Position numbers and translations under genes: made by a program | NCBI GenBank assembly: GCA_944349925.1 | Contig: CALVNT010000019.1 | Span: 1 to 46,578, forward strand | Origin: an uncultured Clostridia bacterium | GTDB taxonomy: Bacteria > Bacillota > Clostridia > Christensenellales > UBA1242 | Direction of reading: 5' to 3' | DNA length: 46,578 nt | Part shown: one piece after another, positions 1-8,532 of the stretch | Numbering within the stretch: the first letter of the stretch is position 1 | How the letters are laid out: the number at the start of each line of letters is the position of its first letter | Notes under the pieces: generated by a model | The model's input: only the letters and a program-made list of their open reading frames with translations | Databases searched by the model: none | What the model was told of the DNA's origin: nothing

Positions 1-102
1 TGCGACTTCAATGAGCTTGCTGTGCATCTCACTTGTGATGTAAACACCCAAACACTTTTTATCGCTTTTAAGTTGCTTGCCACCATGAATGTTCCCTCTC
101 AT
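1..102 (-). CDS. Partial N-terminus of a ribbon-helix-helix-like protein
   Basis: A minus-strand gene starts at ATG 102-100 behind a perfect AAGGAGGT ribosome binding site and runs off the left edge after 34 codons. The visible protein begins MRGNIHGGKQLKSDKKCLGV and continues with YITSEMHSKLIEVA. A short beta strand (LGVYIT) followed by a helix opening SEMHSKLIEVA resembles the start of a CopG/MobC-type ribbon-helix-helix DNA-binding domain, but this is only a pattern judgement on a fragment. Transcription from the right must cross two terminator-like hairpins just upstream, so attenuation is possible. The family could equally be something else. Confidence 0.5.
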   Translation of the reverse strand, partial: MRGNIHGGKQLKSDKKCLGVYITSEMHSKLIEVA

Positions 103-131
103 GTTTTTACCTCCTTTTAAATAAAAAATAA

Positions 132-153
132 GGTTCGTCAGTTAAGACGAACC
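132..153 (-). terminator. Terminator-like hairpin just upstream of the partial left-edge gene
   Basis: GGTTCGTC (132-139) pairs with GACGAACC (146-153) around a 6-nt loop. On the minus strand it is followed by TTATTTTTTATTT and then directly by the ribosome binding site of the left-edge gene. It is therefore either a terminator for upstream transcripts or an attenuator for that gene. Confidence 0.6.
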
Positions 154-159
154 CTATAA

Positions 160-190
160 TAAAAAAGTCCCATTGTCTTATCTGACAATG
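160..190 (-). terminator. Second tandem terminator-like hairpin
   Basis: CATTGTC (171-177) pairs with GACAATG (184-190) around a 6-nt loop, followed on the minus strand by GGACTTTTTTATTATA. It lies 17 nt upstream of the hairpin at 132-153 in the minus-strand direction, giving two stacked stem-loops in one leader. Confidence 0.6.
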
Positions 191-300
191 AGATTATCGC
201 ATATCATTTTTGTAATCTTTTTCAAAAAATTTAGCAAATTTTCTTGACTCTTAAAAAAATTGACAAATATTCTTAACTTTTCAATAAACATATTTTATAT

Positions 301-335
301 TTAAAAAACAAAAAACATATTACAAATGTAATATG
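301..335 (-). terminator. Terminator of the Nudix gene
   Basis: CATATTAC (316-323) pairs with GTAATATG (328-335). On the minus strand the stem is followed by a long T-rich run (301-315). It sits 19 nt beyond the Nudix stop codon. Confidence 0.7.
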
Positions 336-354
336 CAAATTTGATAATAAACTA

Positions 355-873
355 TTATTTATTTTTATCTTTTGAAAAATTTAAATAGAATTCTAAGAAA
401 GGTAAATAGCTTTCTTTAAAAGTGGGGCAAAATAATCCTTTGTCAATCATATTATTTATTTGTTGAATTGTTGCCCATTTTGCCTCAGAAACTTCTTCTT
501 TTTGTAGGTTTAAATTTGAAATATCAAAATCTTGTTTTATAAACCATAAATCTACAAAATCTCTTTCTCTTTTTATTGTTTTAAATAAAAAAGCATTGAC
601 CAGTTCTGGCTTTAAGCCTAATTCTTCGCAAAATTCCCTTTCAAAAGCATCTTTACTAGAATCTCCAGTTATAGCTCCACCTCCAGGATTTTCCCATAAA
701 GATGGAAAAATTTTTCTTGTTGATGCACGTTTTTGAATATAAACTTTTCCGCTTTCATTAACAATCCATATATGTATTGAAAGTTTATATTTGCCTTCTG
801 GGATTGGTTCTCCCCTTTTTATTTTTTCGCCAGTCAAATTTTTATTCTCATCATATAAATCAATAATTTCCAT
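355..873 (-). CDS. Nudix hydrolase, isopentenyl-diphosphate isomerase-like/YfcD-like
   Basis: A 172-residue protein starting MEIIDLYDENKN at ATG 873 behind GGAGGGGGG. It carries a Nudix box, G-x5-D-x7-REFCEELGL, in which the usual first Glu is replaced by Asp; the catalytic REUxEExGU core is intact. The N-terminal order, an EIIDLYDENKN strand, then a segment rich in Q/K/R leading to SLWENPGGG, is typical of the IDI/YfcD branch of Nudix enzymes, which hydrolyse or isomerise diphosphate-containing compounds. The exact substrate cannot be read from sequence. It has its own sigma-A-like promoter and terminator, so it looks monocistronic. Confidence 0.88.
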   Translation of the reverse strand: MEIIDLYDENKNLTGEKIKRGEPIPEGKYKLSIHIWIVNESGKVYIQKRASTRKIFPSLWENPGGGAITGDSSKDAFEREFCEELGLKPELVNAFLFKTIKRERDFVDLWFIKQDFDISNLNLQKEEVSEAKWATIQQINNMIDKGLFCPTFKESYLPFLEFYLNFSKDKNK

Positions 874-894
874 CCCCCCTCCTTTTGCTTAAAT

Positions 895-923
895 ATAATA
901 TTATAAAACAAATTGTTTTTCAA
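895..923 (-). promoter_or_regulatory. Sigma-A-like promoter of the Nudix gene
   Basis: On the minus strand TTGAAA (918-923) and TATTAT (895-900) are separated by 17 bp, placed about 20 bp upstream of the start codon. Confidence 0.5.
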
Positions 924-1012
924 GTATTTAAACATATTTTTTTTACCAAAACTAAAATTTGTAATTAAAATGGAAAAATATTAAAAAAATTTTTATATTT
1001 AAACAAAATTAT

Positions 1013-1036
1013 GTAAAGCAAAGCAATACGCTTTAC
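1013..1036 (-). terminator. Weak stem-loop after the collagen-like gene
   Basis: GTAAAGC pairs with GCTTTAC around a 10-nt loop, 4 nt past the stop codon, followed on the minus strand by ATAATTTTGTTT. The stem is short and the T-run interrupted, so this is a tentative terminator. Confidence 0.35.
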
Positions 1037-1040
1037 CTTT

Positions 1041-1597
1041 TTATAAATTATATTTGCTTATTTTTACAAAAAGATTACCTGTTTTTCCACCTAATTTATA
1101 GCCAACAAATTTAAATTTTAGTTTATCACCAACATTTAAATAATACATACCTTCTACAAATATATGAGAGTATTGTCCCGGCTCTACTAAATCGAGACAA
1201 AGAGGATCTTCTTTTTCGTTTATTAAAAGTTTAACACCTGAAATAGACACACTCCTGATTGCATCACAAGTTGTTCTAAACTGCACCGAATAATAGCCTT
1301 CAGTATTTATTGTAATTTCGCTATTATTTAAAGAAATATTTTTATTATCTAAAGGTATTGTCGATATTTTGGTCGCATTATCATAAAATTCTCCTGCGAT
1401 ATCTTGATATTTTAAATAATAAGAAGAATCATGATCACAACACCCTCTCGGCCCGGTCGGTCCTGTCGGCCCAGTCGGTCCAGTTGGACCTTTGCATCCA
1501 GGCGGACATTTGCGCCCAGGCGGACATTTTATAGTAGAGGTTATAACTATCGGAATAATATTTTGTCGACATAATCCTGTCTACAATGTTTTTGCAT
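1041..1597 (-). pseudogene. Collagen-like BclA-type surface protein, broken by a -1 frameshift
   Basis: A strong ribosome binding site (AAAGGAGGAAAA) precedes ATG 1597, which reads MQKHCRQDYVDK and then stops at a TAG five codons later. One frame over, the reading continues without a start codon as IIPIVITSTIKCPPG, then KCPPG repeats, four GPT triplets, GPRGCC, and a beta-rich C-terminal domain ending LFVKISKYNL at 1041. The collagen GxY tract followed by a TNF/C1q-like jelly-roll matches BclA-type spore-surface or cell-surface proteins. Adding one A to the A4 run at 1561-1564 would join the two parts into one protein of about 185 residues. No ATG, GTG or TTG lies in the collagen frame between the upstream TAG (1581-1583) and the repeats, so the break seems real in this sequence: a decayed gene, a phase-off allele, or an assembly error. 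Confidence 0.72.
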
Positions 1598-1629
1598 TTT
1601 TCCTCCTTTGGTGAATTCATTCACCATTG

Positions 1630-1658
1630 CAATATATGGAAAAAGCAGGTTAAATGTT
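1630..1658 (-). promoter_or_regulatory. Candidate sigma-K-like promoter of the collagen-like gene
   Basis: On the minus strand AACA (1655-1658), 16 bp, then CATATATTG (1630-1638) fits the Bacillus sigma-K consensus mACm-N16-CATAnnnTA except for the last base. It lies about 30 bp before the start codon. BclA-type genes are typically late mother-cell genes. In AT-rich DNA such matches can occur by chance. Confidence 0.4.
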
Positions 1659-1662
1659 AACC
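1648..1662. promoter_or_regulatory. Perfect inverted repeat GGTTAA-ATG-TTAACC
   Basis: A 15-bp dyad with 6-bp arms overlaps the candidate -35 element of the collagen-like gene. It could be an operator for a small dimeric regulator, but no second copy was found in the window. Confidence 0.3.
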
Positions 1663-1702
1663 AGTAAAAAAGAATAGTTTTTAATAAAACCTAATAAAAT
1701 TG

Positions 1703-1740
1703 GAAGAATTTAATGATATGTAGATAAGTAAAAATTCTTC
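1703..1740. repeat. 9-bp inverted repeat with a long loop
   Basis: GAAGAATTT (1703-1711) pairs with AAATTCTTC (1732-1740) across a 20-nt loop, between the divergent collagen-like and methyltransferase genes. There is no T-run typical of a terminator. Its role is unknown. Confidence 0.3.
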
Positions 1741-1758
1741 TATAACATAATATTCAGT

Positions 1759-1787
1759 TTGACAATATATTGTTAAGTGTAAAGATA
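1759..1787 (+). promoter_or_regulatory. Sigma-A-like promoter of the FkbM methyltransferase
   Basis: TTGACA (1759-1764), a 17-bp spacer, then AAGATA (1782-1787), 22 bp before the start codon. The -35 is perfect and the -10 weak. Confidence 0.45.
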
Positions 1788-1809
1788 AAAGACATTTAAA
1801 GAGGTTAAA

Positions 1810-2736
1810 ATGAATTATTATGATAAACAATTTTTCGATTTGATTGAAAATTTTAAAGATAAGCAGTTTATTCAAATTTATAATCATATGTTTAAAAAAT
1901 TTCAATCTTTTCCTTTAATAACCCAACAATCTTTTGAACAATTTTTTAAACAATTTCCTTACTGGGGAGATTTAGAAATTGATTGTGATAATTATGAATT
2001 TTTGTATTTAAAAGCGAAAACTTTGAAAGAGCATTATAAAGATTATGTATGGCTATACAAAAATCTTGCAGATTTTAAATCGCAAAGAGTTCTATATAGC
2101 ATTTTGTCGAATTTTTATAATTTTGAAACAACGCCACTAAAAGAAGTGACAGATAAAATTCATTACTTTGACTTGGGACTAATAAATGATATGGAAGACA
2201 AAACTTTTGTTGATGTAGGAAGTTATACCGGCGATACTATAAAAGATTTAATAAAAATCTATGGCGAAAATTATAAAAAAATATATTGTTTTGAAATTAC
2301 GCCAAGCACATGTAAAAAACTAAAAGAAAATTTGTCAAATTTAAATAATATAACAATAATAAACAAAGCCGTTTCTGAAAAACAAGGCTATTTATATCTT
2401 GAAGAAAATAAAGAAAGTTCTGGCAATCGCGTTTTAGAAAGTGGCGAAGAAAAAATTGAGTCTACGACGATAGATGGCGAAATATCTGAAAAAATTGATT
2501 ATATAAAAATGGATATAGAAGGTGCTGAGCAAAAAGCACTTGCTGGTTGTAAAAATCATATAAAAAAAGATAAACCGAATCTACTTATTTCGGTTTATCA
2601 TAACAATGAAGATTTATACAAAATCCCAAAGCAAATTTCTGCATTTTGTAAAGATTATAAATTTTATTTGCGTTACTATGGAGGTCCACTGTACGCGACT
2701 GAAATAGTACTATTTGCTTTAATAGACAAAAATTAA
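1810..2736 (+). CDS. FkbM-family SAM-dependent methyltransferase
   Basis: A 308-residue protein starting at ATG 1810 behind AAAGAGG. The N-terminal 130 residues are helical and unrecognised. From about residue 135 there is a Rossmann methyltransferase domain: SAM motif I FVDVGSYTGDT, motif II acidic turn CFEITP, and the FkbM signature DYIKMDIEGAEQKALAG near residue 235. FkbM enzymes O-methylate sugars, polyketides or other small or surface molecules; the substrate here is not evident. Its neighbour is a collagen-like protein, and in some bacteria collagen-like repeats are glycosylated, so a glycan-modifying role is conceivable but unproven. It is transcribed alone and converges on ndk. Confidence 0.85.
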   Translation: MNYYDKQFFDLIENFKDKQFIQIYNHMFKKFQSFPLITQQSFEQFFKQFPYWGDLEIDCDNYEFLYLKAKTLKEHYKDYVWLYKNLADFKSQRVLYSILSNFYNFETTPLKEVTDKIHYFDLGLINDMEDKTFVDVGSYTGDTIKDLIKIYGENYKKIYCFEITPSTCKKLKENLSNLNNITIINKAVSEKQGYLYLEENKESSGNRVLESGEEKIESTTIDGEISEKIDYIKMDIEGAEQKALAGCKNHIKKDKPNLLISVYHNNEDLYKIPKQISAFCKDYKFYLRYYGGPLYATEIVLFALIDKN

Positions 2737-2769
2737 AATATAAAAACAAATTAAATTTTTATATAAAAG

Positions 2770-3210
2770 TTAAATTTTTTCATTTGAATTTATCAGTTTT
2801 TCAAAAATGGCAATTTCTTTTTCTGCGCTTTCTTGGCTATCTGAAGCATGAACTACATTCTCAGTTGTGTCAATTTCTCTGCCTATCATTTTTGGCATTT
2901 CGCGTCTGATAGTCCCTTTTTCAGGATTTTTAGTGGAGCCAACAACTCTTCTTATTTTTGCAATAGCATTTTCACCTTCTACAATCATTCCGTAAGCAAC
3001 ATCGCTTGTAATATATTTTTCAAGTTTAGGGTAAAAATCTTTTCCAACATGTTCAGCGTAGTGTTTTTTTGCAAGGTCTGGTGAATAAGATACATACTCA
3101 CCCTTAATAATTTTTAGTCCTAAAGCCCATATGCATTTCTTAATTTCATTTATAACTTCAATATGATTTGCAAACCCCGGCTTAACCATAACATAAGATT
3201 TTTCTATCAT
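2770..3210 (-). CDS. ndk: Nucleoside-diphosphate kinase
   Basis: A 146-residue cytosolic enzyme transferring the gamma phosphate of ATP to nucleoside diphosphates through a phosphohistidine. The catalytic loop is ENVVHASDS with the active His at about residue 121. The flanking EKGTIRREM and ESAEKEIAIF segments are standard. The N-terminal YVMVKPG replaces the more usual KPDG. The start at ATG 3210 has AAAGGAG. The 1254-residue helicase gene ends 42 nt upstream on the same strand, so ndk may be co-transcribed with it. It converges on the methyltransferase gene with only a weak AT-rich gap between. Confidence 0.93.
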   Translation of the reverse strand: MIEKSYVMVKPGFANHIEVINEIKKCIWALGLKIIKGEYVSYSPDLAKKHYAEHVGKDFYPKLEKYITSDVAYGMIVEGENAIAKIRRVVGSTKNPEKGTIRREMPKMIGREIDTTENVVHASDSQESAEKEIAIFEKLINSNEKI

Positions 3211-3252
3211 AAATACTCCTTTAATAATAAAATTTTATAAATAATACAAATT

Positions 3253-6200
3253 TCACTTGTTTTTTTCTAAAATTTTGCGTTGTTTTTCAATTTCTTTAAC
3301 AATCATATTCGCAACGCCCTTATAATTATGCCACCAATCTCTGCTCCAAACACGAATAATTTTCCAGCCTCTAGACGATAAAAATTCATTTCTATAAACA
3401 TCTCGCTCCAAAATTGATTTACTGCTATTTATTGCCGTTTGGTCAGTCTCAATTCCAAGAAGATATCTATCTAATTTTTTATCGTAAACAGCCACCGAAA
3501 CTTTGCTATCCGAATTGCCTAAATTGATTTGAGCATCATATCCAAGTTTAATCAGTTTTCTTTGAATTTGTTCTTCAAGTGGCAAAAGCCCTAAAGTTGA
3601 ATTTGTTTTTAAAATTCTTTGACTAAAACTATCAAGTATTGAACGAATTTCTTCGGTATTACCTTTCGAAACGGCTCTTGCATAAGTCAAATAACTTCTC
3701 AAAAGTTTTGGCCCCGCATATTTTGAGCCTTCTACTTTTAGCTCTTCTGGCTCAATGCTTGTGACGACATATATTTTTTGTTTAGCTCTCGTAATTGCTA
3801 CATTAAGTCTATTTTCTCCGCCCTCGTTTGAAAGCGAACCAAAAGACGCATTAACTTTACCAAATTCGTTTCTAGCATAACCGATTGAGAAAATTATTAT
3901 ATCTCGCTCATCACCTTGAACATTTTCAATATTTTTGACAAATAAGCCTACATCTTCGTCATTCTCAATCCTGCTTGTCTCTCTTATAAACTTGCTTCTA
4001 AAAGTTTCATCTTTAAAGCATTCTTTATCAAACAAGTCTTCAATTAAAGCTTCTTGATCTGAGTTAAAAGTTATAATTCCGATGGTCTCATTGTTTTTGC
4101 GCGTTTTTAAAATTTGTTTAGTAAGTTCGACAACCTTTTTAGCTTCAACTACATTTTTTCTGTCTAACCATTTGCCATCGACTAATATTCTTTCTATCGG
4201 CTTCTGTTTCAAATTCTTAGAAACATTTGGCGCGATTTGCAAAGTTCCCGAATAAAATGCTTTATTAGAAAAATCTATTAGTTCTTGATTTTTGCTTCTA
4301 TAGTGGTATGTGATATTGGCACTATTAAATCTTGAAACAGCAAGGTCTAGCAAACTTTCAACTTCAAGAGCAGCTTGCGTTGAAAGATCTATATCTTCAT
4401 CTAAACTTGCCCCCATATATCTTTTCATAAATGTGGTTGTTGGTCTTAGTTGTTTTGCATCGCCTGCAACGACAACACATTTCCCTCTAAACATTGATGG
4501 AATTGTATTTTCAATAAACACTTGTGAAGCTTCATCAAATAAAACTATATCAAACATATTTTTGCAAAGTGGCAAAATAGTAGAAACATTTTCAGGAGAT
4601 AAAAGCCAGCATGGAAATAACTTAAATAAATATTTGCTATATACTTCCATCATTTTTCTGATAGACCAGAAATTTTGTTTTTTTGAAATTTGATAAAGAA
4701 AATCTTTACTTTCAATGCTACCATCAATCATAGATCGATAATCTTCTACAAAACTTTGCATTGCAATTTGTTTAGAAATGATGTTCAACTCTTTTTTTAG
4801 CGCGACAATTCTTGTGCGAATATTTTCAAAATCTGTCATTTGCGCTAATTGATTTTTTAATTTGTCTTCATAAGTTAAAATTTCATGATATATCCTAAGT
4901 GGTAATATTTTATTTAAAATTTCCTCATATTTTGAATAAGAATTTGCATTTTTATATGCAAAATTTAATAAGAATTTTTGATTTTCTGTTAAATTATCCA
5001 GCACTTTGTGTATATCTTGGTTGCCAATATAATTTTCAACAGCATTAAGTATCATTTTTAAGATAGAGTTGTTACCGCTAAGAAGCCCATCGACAGCCAT
5101 TAAATATCCTTCTTCGGTTAAAATTTCCCGCAAAAACTCATATTCTTCTAAATATTCTTTAAGTGCAGAGATAGTTTTGTCAAATTCACGCTCTATTAGT
5201 TTTTCCTTTTTTAACATATTGTTTTTCGCAAATGGATAGAGTGGAAAACATAGGCAACTAAAACTTAAAAATTTATTCGCTTTTGGGTATTCAAGTTTTG
5301 CAACCATTTTTTTGAGCGTCTTAAAGTTTGATTTGTCGCTCAAAGAGGAAAGATATGTTAAAATTTGTCTGCTATATTTATATTGAGCTCCATCAAACAA
5401 TGCTTGACGACAGCTACACAAAGAAGCAAGTTTTGATTGACATTTTGCAATTATATGTAAAGGAGCATCATGCTTTAAATGGTCTATAAAAGGATTTTTC
5501 TTTTTATTTTCTACAAAATCATAATAAAGTTGAATTTTATTTGACTCTTCAATTAGTTGAAGCGCCGAACTTAACTGCTCATAGTTTAATGCAAGCAATT
5601 TTTTAGATTTAAGCATTTGTTGATAAATTGCATATTCACTAGAATGTTTCCCGATTTTGAATGAATTGTAATACATCTCTTGCAACGACAAACCAAATGG
5701 AGTTTTTTCCGTCAAACAATTATTTAATTTTTCTAGTTTTTTTATTTCTTCCATCAAAAGAGCATTTGTCTCTTCATATTTTTTCATCGCTAGAGTGTCA
5801 ATATTAAATGACATCAAATTATTATGTGACGAAAGGCATCGTTCATAAAATCCGCGTTTTTCTTTTTCCGCATCTACAACAAACATTGCTCTGTTATTTA
5901 TTGCACCTAATCTATTAAATACAACATCAAGAGCCGCTTTTTTCTGCGAAACAACTAAAACTTTTTTATTTTTTGCAATGGCATCTGAAATTACATTAAC
6001 AATAGTTTGACTTTTACCAGTTCCTGGAGGACCATAAATAACCATGCTTCCACTTTCGTTTACCTTTCTTATAACCTCTTCCTGTGCGTAATCAACATTG
6101 TTTATAAGGTAAAGATTTTGAGTTTTAGTATTTTTTTTAGTTTTAACTTTTTTATTTAAAAGTTGATTTATAGACTCATTCGCAAGATGTAATTTTTCAA

Positions 6201-7017
6201 GTTTTGCATAATCATTATAAATAGAGTTGGCAAGCGAGCACCTTGCAAGCAAACAAAGATTTTTTATTTCAGGCGCTTGCGACATTTTTGGTTCTGAATA
6301 TCTGTCAAACGGGAAGATATTTTTGCGCTGATTTAAAGAAATCTTGATTCCAAAACCAGCAAGATAATCTAGCAATTTTTGCATATTTGAAAATCTTGAT
6401 TTCATGCAATCAAATTCAGTTTCAAGTTCTTCAAGATTTAATTTCTTAGCATCAGCGAAAGCATACATAAGAGCTTTGTTAAGTTGAACAGGTTCGCCTG
6501 ATTTTAATCTTATACTTGCAGACGAATCATCTTCTATTTCAAGTTCAACAGGAAACATCAATAAAGGTGCTCGAAATGTATAATTTTTAACATTTCCAAA
6601 AACAAATGGATAACATACATAAAGCTCGCTTCTTCCTGTTTCTTTTTCTATTTCGTCAATTTCTCGTTTTAAAGCAACTAAATTGCGGACTTCTTGCTCC
6701 ACAAGTTTTTTTGTTTGCAGTTTCTTTTGCTTTTCAAAATTCAATTTTTGTTCTGGATTTGACAAATCAAATTGTGATTGATCAATATTTGCGTTTTTCG
6801 CAAAAATTTCTTTTCTATCCTTACCTACAATTTGAAAAGATGTTGTTTTGCCATTCCATAAATTTTCTATAAGTTCTTCTGCAACATCTTGATTTTGATA
6901 TAAAATCTTACCTATATCATAGCCATTTTTTTTACTAAAATTTTTTAGATATAAGCTTCTGTTTTTTCCACTAATTTCAATAAGTCTTTCTTTATAATAT
7001 GTGTAAATACTTTTCAT
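3253..7017 (-). CDS. DUF4011-type SF1 helicase with C-terminal restriction-endonuclease-like domain (Hhe-like)
   Basis: A 1254-residue protein. Residues 1-300 look like the DUF4011 region (start MKSIYTYYKERLIEIS, with LYVCYPFVFG near 135). A Upf1-like SF1 helicase follows: Walker A GPPGTGKS at 329-336, Walker B DIVLFDEASQ near 825, motif III VVVAGDAKQLRPTT, then YHYRSKN, NVQGDERDIIIFS and motif VI NVAITRAKQKIYVV. The last 130 residues form a Vsr/MTES_1575-type nuclease fold: GYDAQINLG, LGIETD near 1188, and GWKIIRVWSRDWW. Helicases of this order include the Hhe anti-phage protein, but the DUF3320 C-terminal domain of that group is not visible here. A large coiled insert splits the two helicase halves. 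It probably acts on foreign DNA; that is inference. It has its own promoter candidate behind AAAGGA. Confidence 0.85.
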   Translation of the reverse strand: MKSIYTYYKERLIEISGKNRSLYLKNFSKKNGYDIGKILYQNQDVAEELIENLWNGKTTSFQIVGKDRKEIFAKNANIDQSQFDLSNPEQKLNFEKQKKLQTKKLVEQEVRNLVALKREIDEIEKETGRSELYVCYPFVFGNVKNYTFRAPLLMFPVELEIEDDSSASIRLKSGEPVQLNKALMYAFADAKKLNLEELETEFDCMKSRFSNMQKLLDYLAGFGIKISLNQRKNIFPFDRYSEPKMSQAPEIKNLCLLARCSLANSIYNDYAKLEKLHLANESINQLLNKKVKTKKNTKTQNLYLINNVDYAQEEVIRKVNESGSMVIYGPPGTGKSQTIVNVISDAIAKNKKVLVVSQKKAALDVVFNRLGAINNRAMFVVDAEKEKRGFYERCLSSHNNLMSFNIDTLAMKKYEETNALLMEEIKKLEKLNNCLTEKTPFGLSLQEMYYNSFKIGKHSSEYAIYQQMLKSKKLLALNYEQLSSALQLIEESNKIQLYYDFVENKKKNPFIDHLKHDAPLHIIAKCQSKLASLCSCRQALFDGAQYKYSRQILTYLSSLSDKSNFKTLKKMVAKLEYPKANKFLSFSCLCFPLYPFAKNNMLKKEKLIEREFDKTISALKEYLEEYEFLREILTEEGYLMAVDGLLSGNNSILKMILNAVENYIGNQDIHKVLDNLTENQKFLLNFAYKNANSYSKYEEILNKILPLRIYHEILTYEDKLKNQLAQMTDFENIRTRIVALKKELNIISKQIAMQSFVEDYRSMIDGSIESKDFLYQISKKQNFWSIRKMMEVYSKYLFKLFPCWLLSPENVSTILPLCKNMFDIVLFDEASQVFIENTIPSMFRGKCVVVAGDAKQLRPTTTFMKRYMGASLDEDIDLSTQAALEVESLLDLAVSRFNSANITYHYRSKNQELIDFSNKAFYSGTLQIAPNVSKNLKQKPIERILVDGKWLDRKNVVEAKKVVELTKQILKTRKNNETIGIITFNSDQEALIEDLFDKECFKDETFRSKFIRETSRIENDEDVGLFVKNIENVQGDERDIIIFSIGYARNEFGKVNASFGSLSNEGGENRLNVAITRAKQKIYVVTSIEPEELKVEGSKYAGPKLLRSYLTYARAVSKGNTEEIRSILDSFSQRILKTNSTLGLLPLEEQIQRKLIKLGYDAQINLGNSDSKVSVAVYDKKLDRYLLGIETDQTAINSSKSILERDVYRNEFLSSRGWKIIRVWSRDWWHNYKGVANMIVKEIEKQRKILEKNK

Positions 7018-7034
7018 ATGTTTTCCTTTAAAAT

Positions 7035-7063
7035 ATTTTACTAGTTTTTTTTAAAAAATACAA
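7035..7063 (-). promoter_or_regulatory. Candidate promoter of the helicase-nuclease gene
   Basis: On the minus strand TTGTAT (7058-7063), 17 bp, TAAAAT (7035-7040), ending 17 bp before the start codon, in the 84-bp gap after eno. It suggests transcription independent of eno. Confidence 0.35.
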
Positions 7064-7101
7064 GTAGGAAATCTTAATTAAAATCAAATTTAAAATTAAA
7101 T

Positions 7102-8391
7102 TTATAATTTAAATTTATAAAATTTTGCTTTTGTGCCAAGTTCTTCTTCAATTCTTAAAAGTTGATTATACTTTGCAACCCTCTCACTTCTGCATGGAGC
7201 GCCCGTTTTAATTTGTCCGCAATCTAATGCAACAACCAAATCTGCGATAAAAGAATTTTCTGTTTCACCACTTCTATGTGAAACCACCGCCGTCATTCCA
7301 TTTTTATGTGCAAGAGTAATAGCTTCAATCGCTTCAGTAAGAGTGCCGATCTGATTTACCTTTATTAAAATTGAATTTGCGACTTTTAGATCAATTCCTT
7401 TTTTAAGCCTTTTAGGATTAGTAACAAAAAGGTCATCTCCAACAAGTTGAACCTTTTTGCCAAGAGTTTTAGTCAGTTTTTGCCAACCTTGCCAATCTTC
7501 TTCCGCAAGTCCATCTTCTATTGAAATAATAGGATATTTTTTTATCCAATTTTGATAAAGCTTTATAAGCTCGTCAGCAGAATAAATTTCACCACTTTTC
7601 CAAAAATAATATTTACCTTCTTGTCCAATTTTTTTTGCTTCATCATACATTTCTGTAGACGCAATATCTAAAGCTATTGCCACATCTTTGCCTTTTTTAA
7701 GACCAGATTTTTTTATTGCTTCAACTAAAAGAGTAAGTGCTTCTTCGTCGCTATTTAAATTTGGAGCAAATCCACCCTCATCTCCTACACCTGTCGATAG
7801 TTTTCTTTCTTTTAAAATTTTTTTAAGGTTTTGATAGATAACTGAAGCCCTCTCGATTGATTGAGAAAAAGTTTTAGCGCCTAAAGGCATAATCATAAAC
7901 TCTTGACAATTAAGGTTGTTGTCCGCATGTTTGCCACCATTTAAAATATTTAACATTGCAACAGGGAGCACCTGCCCTTTCCCCAAATATTTGAATAAAC
8001 TTTTTCCGCTTGCTTTTGCTCCAGCATCAGCCACAGCAAGTGAAACACCTAAAATAGCATTTGCACCCAAATTCGATTTGTTTTCACTTCCGTCAATTTC
8101 AATCATTTTTTTGTCAATTTCTTTTTGCGCAAATACATTCATTCCTATGATATTTTTAGCGAGTATGTCGTTTACATTTGAAACGGCCATTAAAACACTT
8201 TTCCCATTATAATAATTTTTATCGTTATCACGCAGTTCGACTGCTTCAAAGGCCCCTGTTGACGCTCCTGATGGTACCGAAGCTCTGCCTATTACGCCAT
8301 TTTCCAAAATTACATCAACTTCAACTGTTGGATTTGACCTTGAATCTAGAATCTGCCTTGCATGAATTTTTTTTATTTTTATTTCTTTCAT
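7102..8391 (-). CDS. eno: Enolase (phosphopyruvate hydratase)
   Basis: A cytosolic glycolytic enzyme converting 2-phosphoglycerate to phosphoenolpyruvate. The protein is 429 residues from the ATG at 8391 ([18 protein letters not shown]); an in-frame ATG at 8415 is rejected because GGAG lies 10 nt before 8391 and because family members start there. Seen motifs: [10 protein letters not shown] loop, [11 protein letters not shown], metal ligands in [18 protein letters not shown] and LVGDDLF, catalytic Lys in [12 protein letters not shown], and SHRSGETE. It is full length. It is divergent from the oxidoreductase gene. No clear stem-loop terminator was found after it, only AT-rich palindromic sequence. 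Confidence 0.97.
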   Translation of the reverse strand: MKEIKIKKIHARQILDSRSNPTVEVDVILENGVIGRASVPSGASTGAFEAVELRDNDKNYYNGKSVLMAVSNVNDILAKNIIGMNVFAQKEIDKKMIEIDGSENKSNLGANAILGVSLAVADAGAKASGKSLFKYLGKGQVLPVAMLNILNGGKHADNNLNCQEFMIMPLGAKTFSQSIERASVIYQNLKKILKERKLSTGVGDEGGFAPNLNSDEEALTLLVEAIKKSGLKKGKDVAIALDIASTEMYDEAKKIGQEGKYYFWKSGEIYSADELIKLYQNWIKKYPIISIEDGLAEEDWQGWQKLTKTLGKKVQLVGDDLFVTNPKRLKKGIDLKVANSILIKVNQIGTLTEAIEAITLAHKNGMTAVVSHRSGETENSFIADLVVALDCGQIKTGAPCRSERVAKYNQLLRIEEELGTKAKFYKFKL

Positions 8392-8532
8392 TCTTTTTTG
8401 GCTCCTTTTACACAAATATTTTACAATAATTATTTATAAAATAAAAACAAAATAATCTTTAAATTTAATTTTTTTGTTTTTTATTTTTGTTTTAATTTAA
8501 ATTATGTTAAAATAAACAAAAATGGAGGGATT

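Noticed and set aside
1435..1620. A 61-codon minus-strand frame starting at ATG 1620 across the collagen region
   Set aside because: It reads the GxY repeats in the wrong frame, giving Trp/Asp-rich sequence, and its ATG lacks a spaced ribosome binding site; the true signals are at ATG 1597.
1681..1905. A 74-codon minus-strand frame
   Set aside because: It overlaps the promoter and start of the FkbM methyltransferase and has no ribosome binding site; its sequence is low-complexity and antisense.
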